Source: Pseudomonas vlassakiae
GTDB taxonomy: Bacteria; Pseudomonadota; Gammaproteobacteria; Pseudomonadales; Pseudomonadaceae
Direction of reading: 5' to 3'
NCBI RefSeq assembly: GCF_014269035.2
Contig: NZ_JABWRP020000003.1
Location: 186,001-250,000, forward strand
Length of the DNA: 64,000 bases
Shown here: positions 63,708 through 64,000 of the stretch, in pieces
Position numbering within the stretch: position 1 is the stretch's first letter
Layout of the letters: each line of letters begins with the position of its first letter
The notes under the pieces: generated by a model
The model's database searches: none
The model's input: the letters and a program-made list of their open reading frames with translations, nothing else
What the model was told of the DNA's origin: nothing
Translations under genes and position numbers: made by a program

Positions 63708-64000
63708 CTACGTACGCATGCGGGTGATGCGGACCACGCCGGTCAAGGTACGCAGCTTCTTGATCACACGTGCCAGGTGCACACGGTCGTGCACGCTGAC
63801 CACCAGTTGGACCACGCTGATACGGCCGTCGCGTTCGTCCATGCTGATCTTCTCGATATTGCCGTCGGCAGCGTTGACGCTGCTGGCCAGCAGGGCGATC
63901 AGGCCGCGCTGGTGTTCAAGCTCGACACGCAGCTCGACGTTGAACTCGCCTGCGATGTCCTTGGCCCACGAAAGCTGTACGCACTTCTCGGGGTTGTGGC
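63708..64000 (-). CDS. spoT: (p)ppGpp synthetase/hydrolase SpoT, C-terminal end
   Basis: Only the last 97 codons are in the window, cut at the right edge. The translation reads [20 protein letters not shown], then the ACT domain segment [20 protein letters not shown], and ends [15 protein letters not shown], the typical SpoT tail. SpoT sets the ppGpp level in starvation. The full gene continues to the right. Confidence 0.93.
   Translation of the reverse strand, partial: HNPEKCVQLSWAKDIAGEFNVELRVELEHQRGLIALLASSVNAADGNIEKISMDERDGRISVVQLVVSVHDRVHLARVIKKLRTLTGVVRITRMRT

Overview
The window is about 62-65% GC and reads as a core-chromosome segment of a Pseudomonas of the P. putida group. The gene order spoT-ridA / exbB-exbD-tonB / oxyR-recG / hup / rubredoxin-rubredoxin reductase / ubiC-ubiA / phoB-phoR / pst-phoU / purEK / aspA / pycAB / zwf / uvrD is the order known close to the replication origin in that group. 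REP-type repeats, Pho boxes, a Zur-box module and a HexR-like operator all fit Pseudomonas. I see no phage, insertion sequence, integrase, CRISPR array, rRNA or tRNA.

Layout. 1-4055: a zinc-starvation module. A divergent promoter with a Zur-box-like palindrome separates a small secreted protein plus folE2 (minus strand, cut by the left edge) from two COG0523 metallochaperone GTPases flanking a DUF1826 gene. 4059-12000: housekeeping genes (DUF3301, pdxY, a thioesterase, a CPA2 antiporter, a SUKH protein, a Tim44-like protein, uvrD). 12196-16977: a GGDEF/EAL protein, then zwf divergent from an RpiR/HexR-type repressor. 17090-21638: a small envelope protein, pycR, and the two-subunit pyruvate carboxylase pycA-pycB. 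21929-28613: two GNAT acetyltransferases, a PaiB-like protein, a MocR regulator, a polyamine-binding protein, an acetylpolyamine deacetylase and an AraC regulator, probably a polyamine neighbourhood. 28794-37222: aspA with a LysR gene, purE-purK, small envelope proteins, a mutarotase, a thioesterase and an MHS-type transporter.

37346-50128 is the phosphate regulon: pstS, pstC-pstA-pstB, phoU and phoR-phoB, with Pho boxes before pstS, pstC and phoB. A response regulator, an M23 peptidase and a CBS/CorC membrane protein lie inside it. 50232-64000 holds ubiquinone entry (ubiC-ubiA), rubredoxin and its reductase, HU, an HDOD protein, recG-oxyR, tonB-exbD-exbB, an epimerase-like protein, a lipoprotein, ridA and the 3' end of spoT.

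The most unusual signals are in the DNA. There is a parS-like palindrome inside folE2. TTATCCACA (DnaA-box) nonamers are dense in 2308-3900. A five-unit 12-bp tandem repeat in the mocR linker carries the same nonamer. Two helically phased palindromes sit after pycB, where no promoter is expected, and a terminator-like hairpin lies in the purE leader. Function for these is inferred, not shown.
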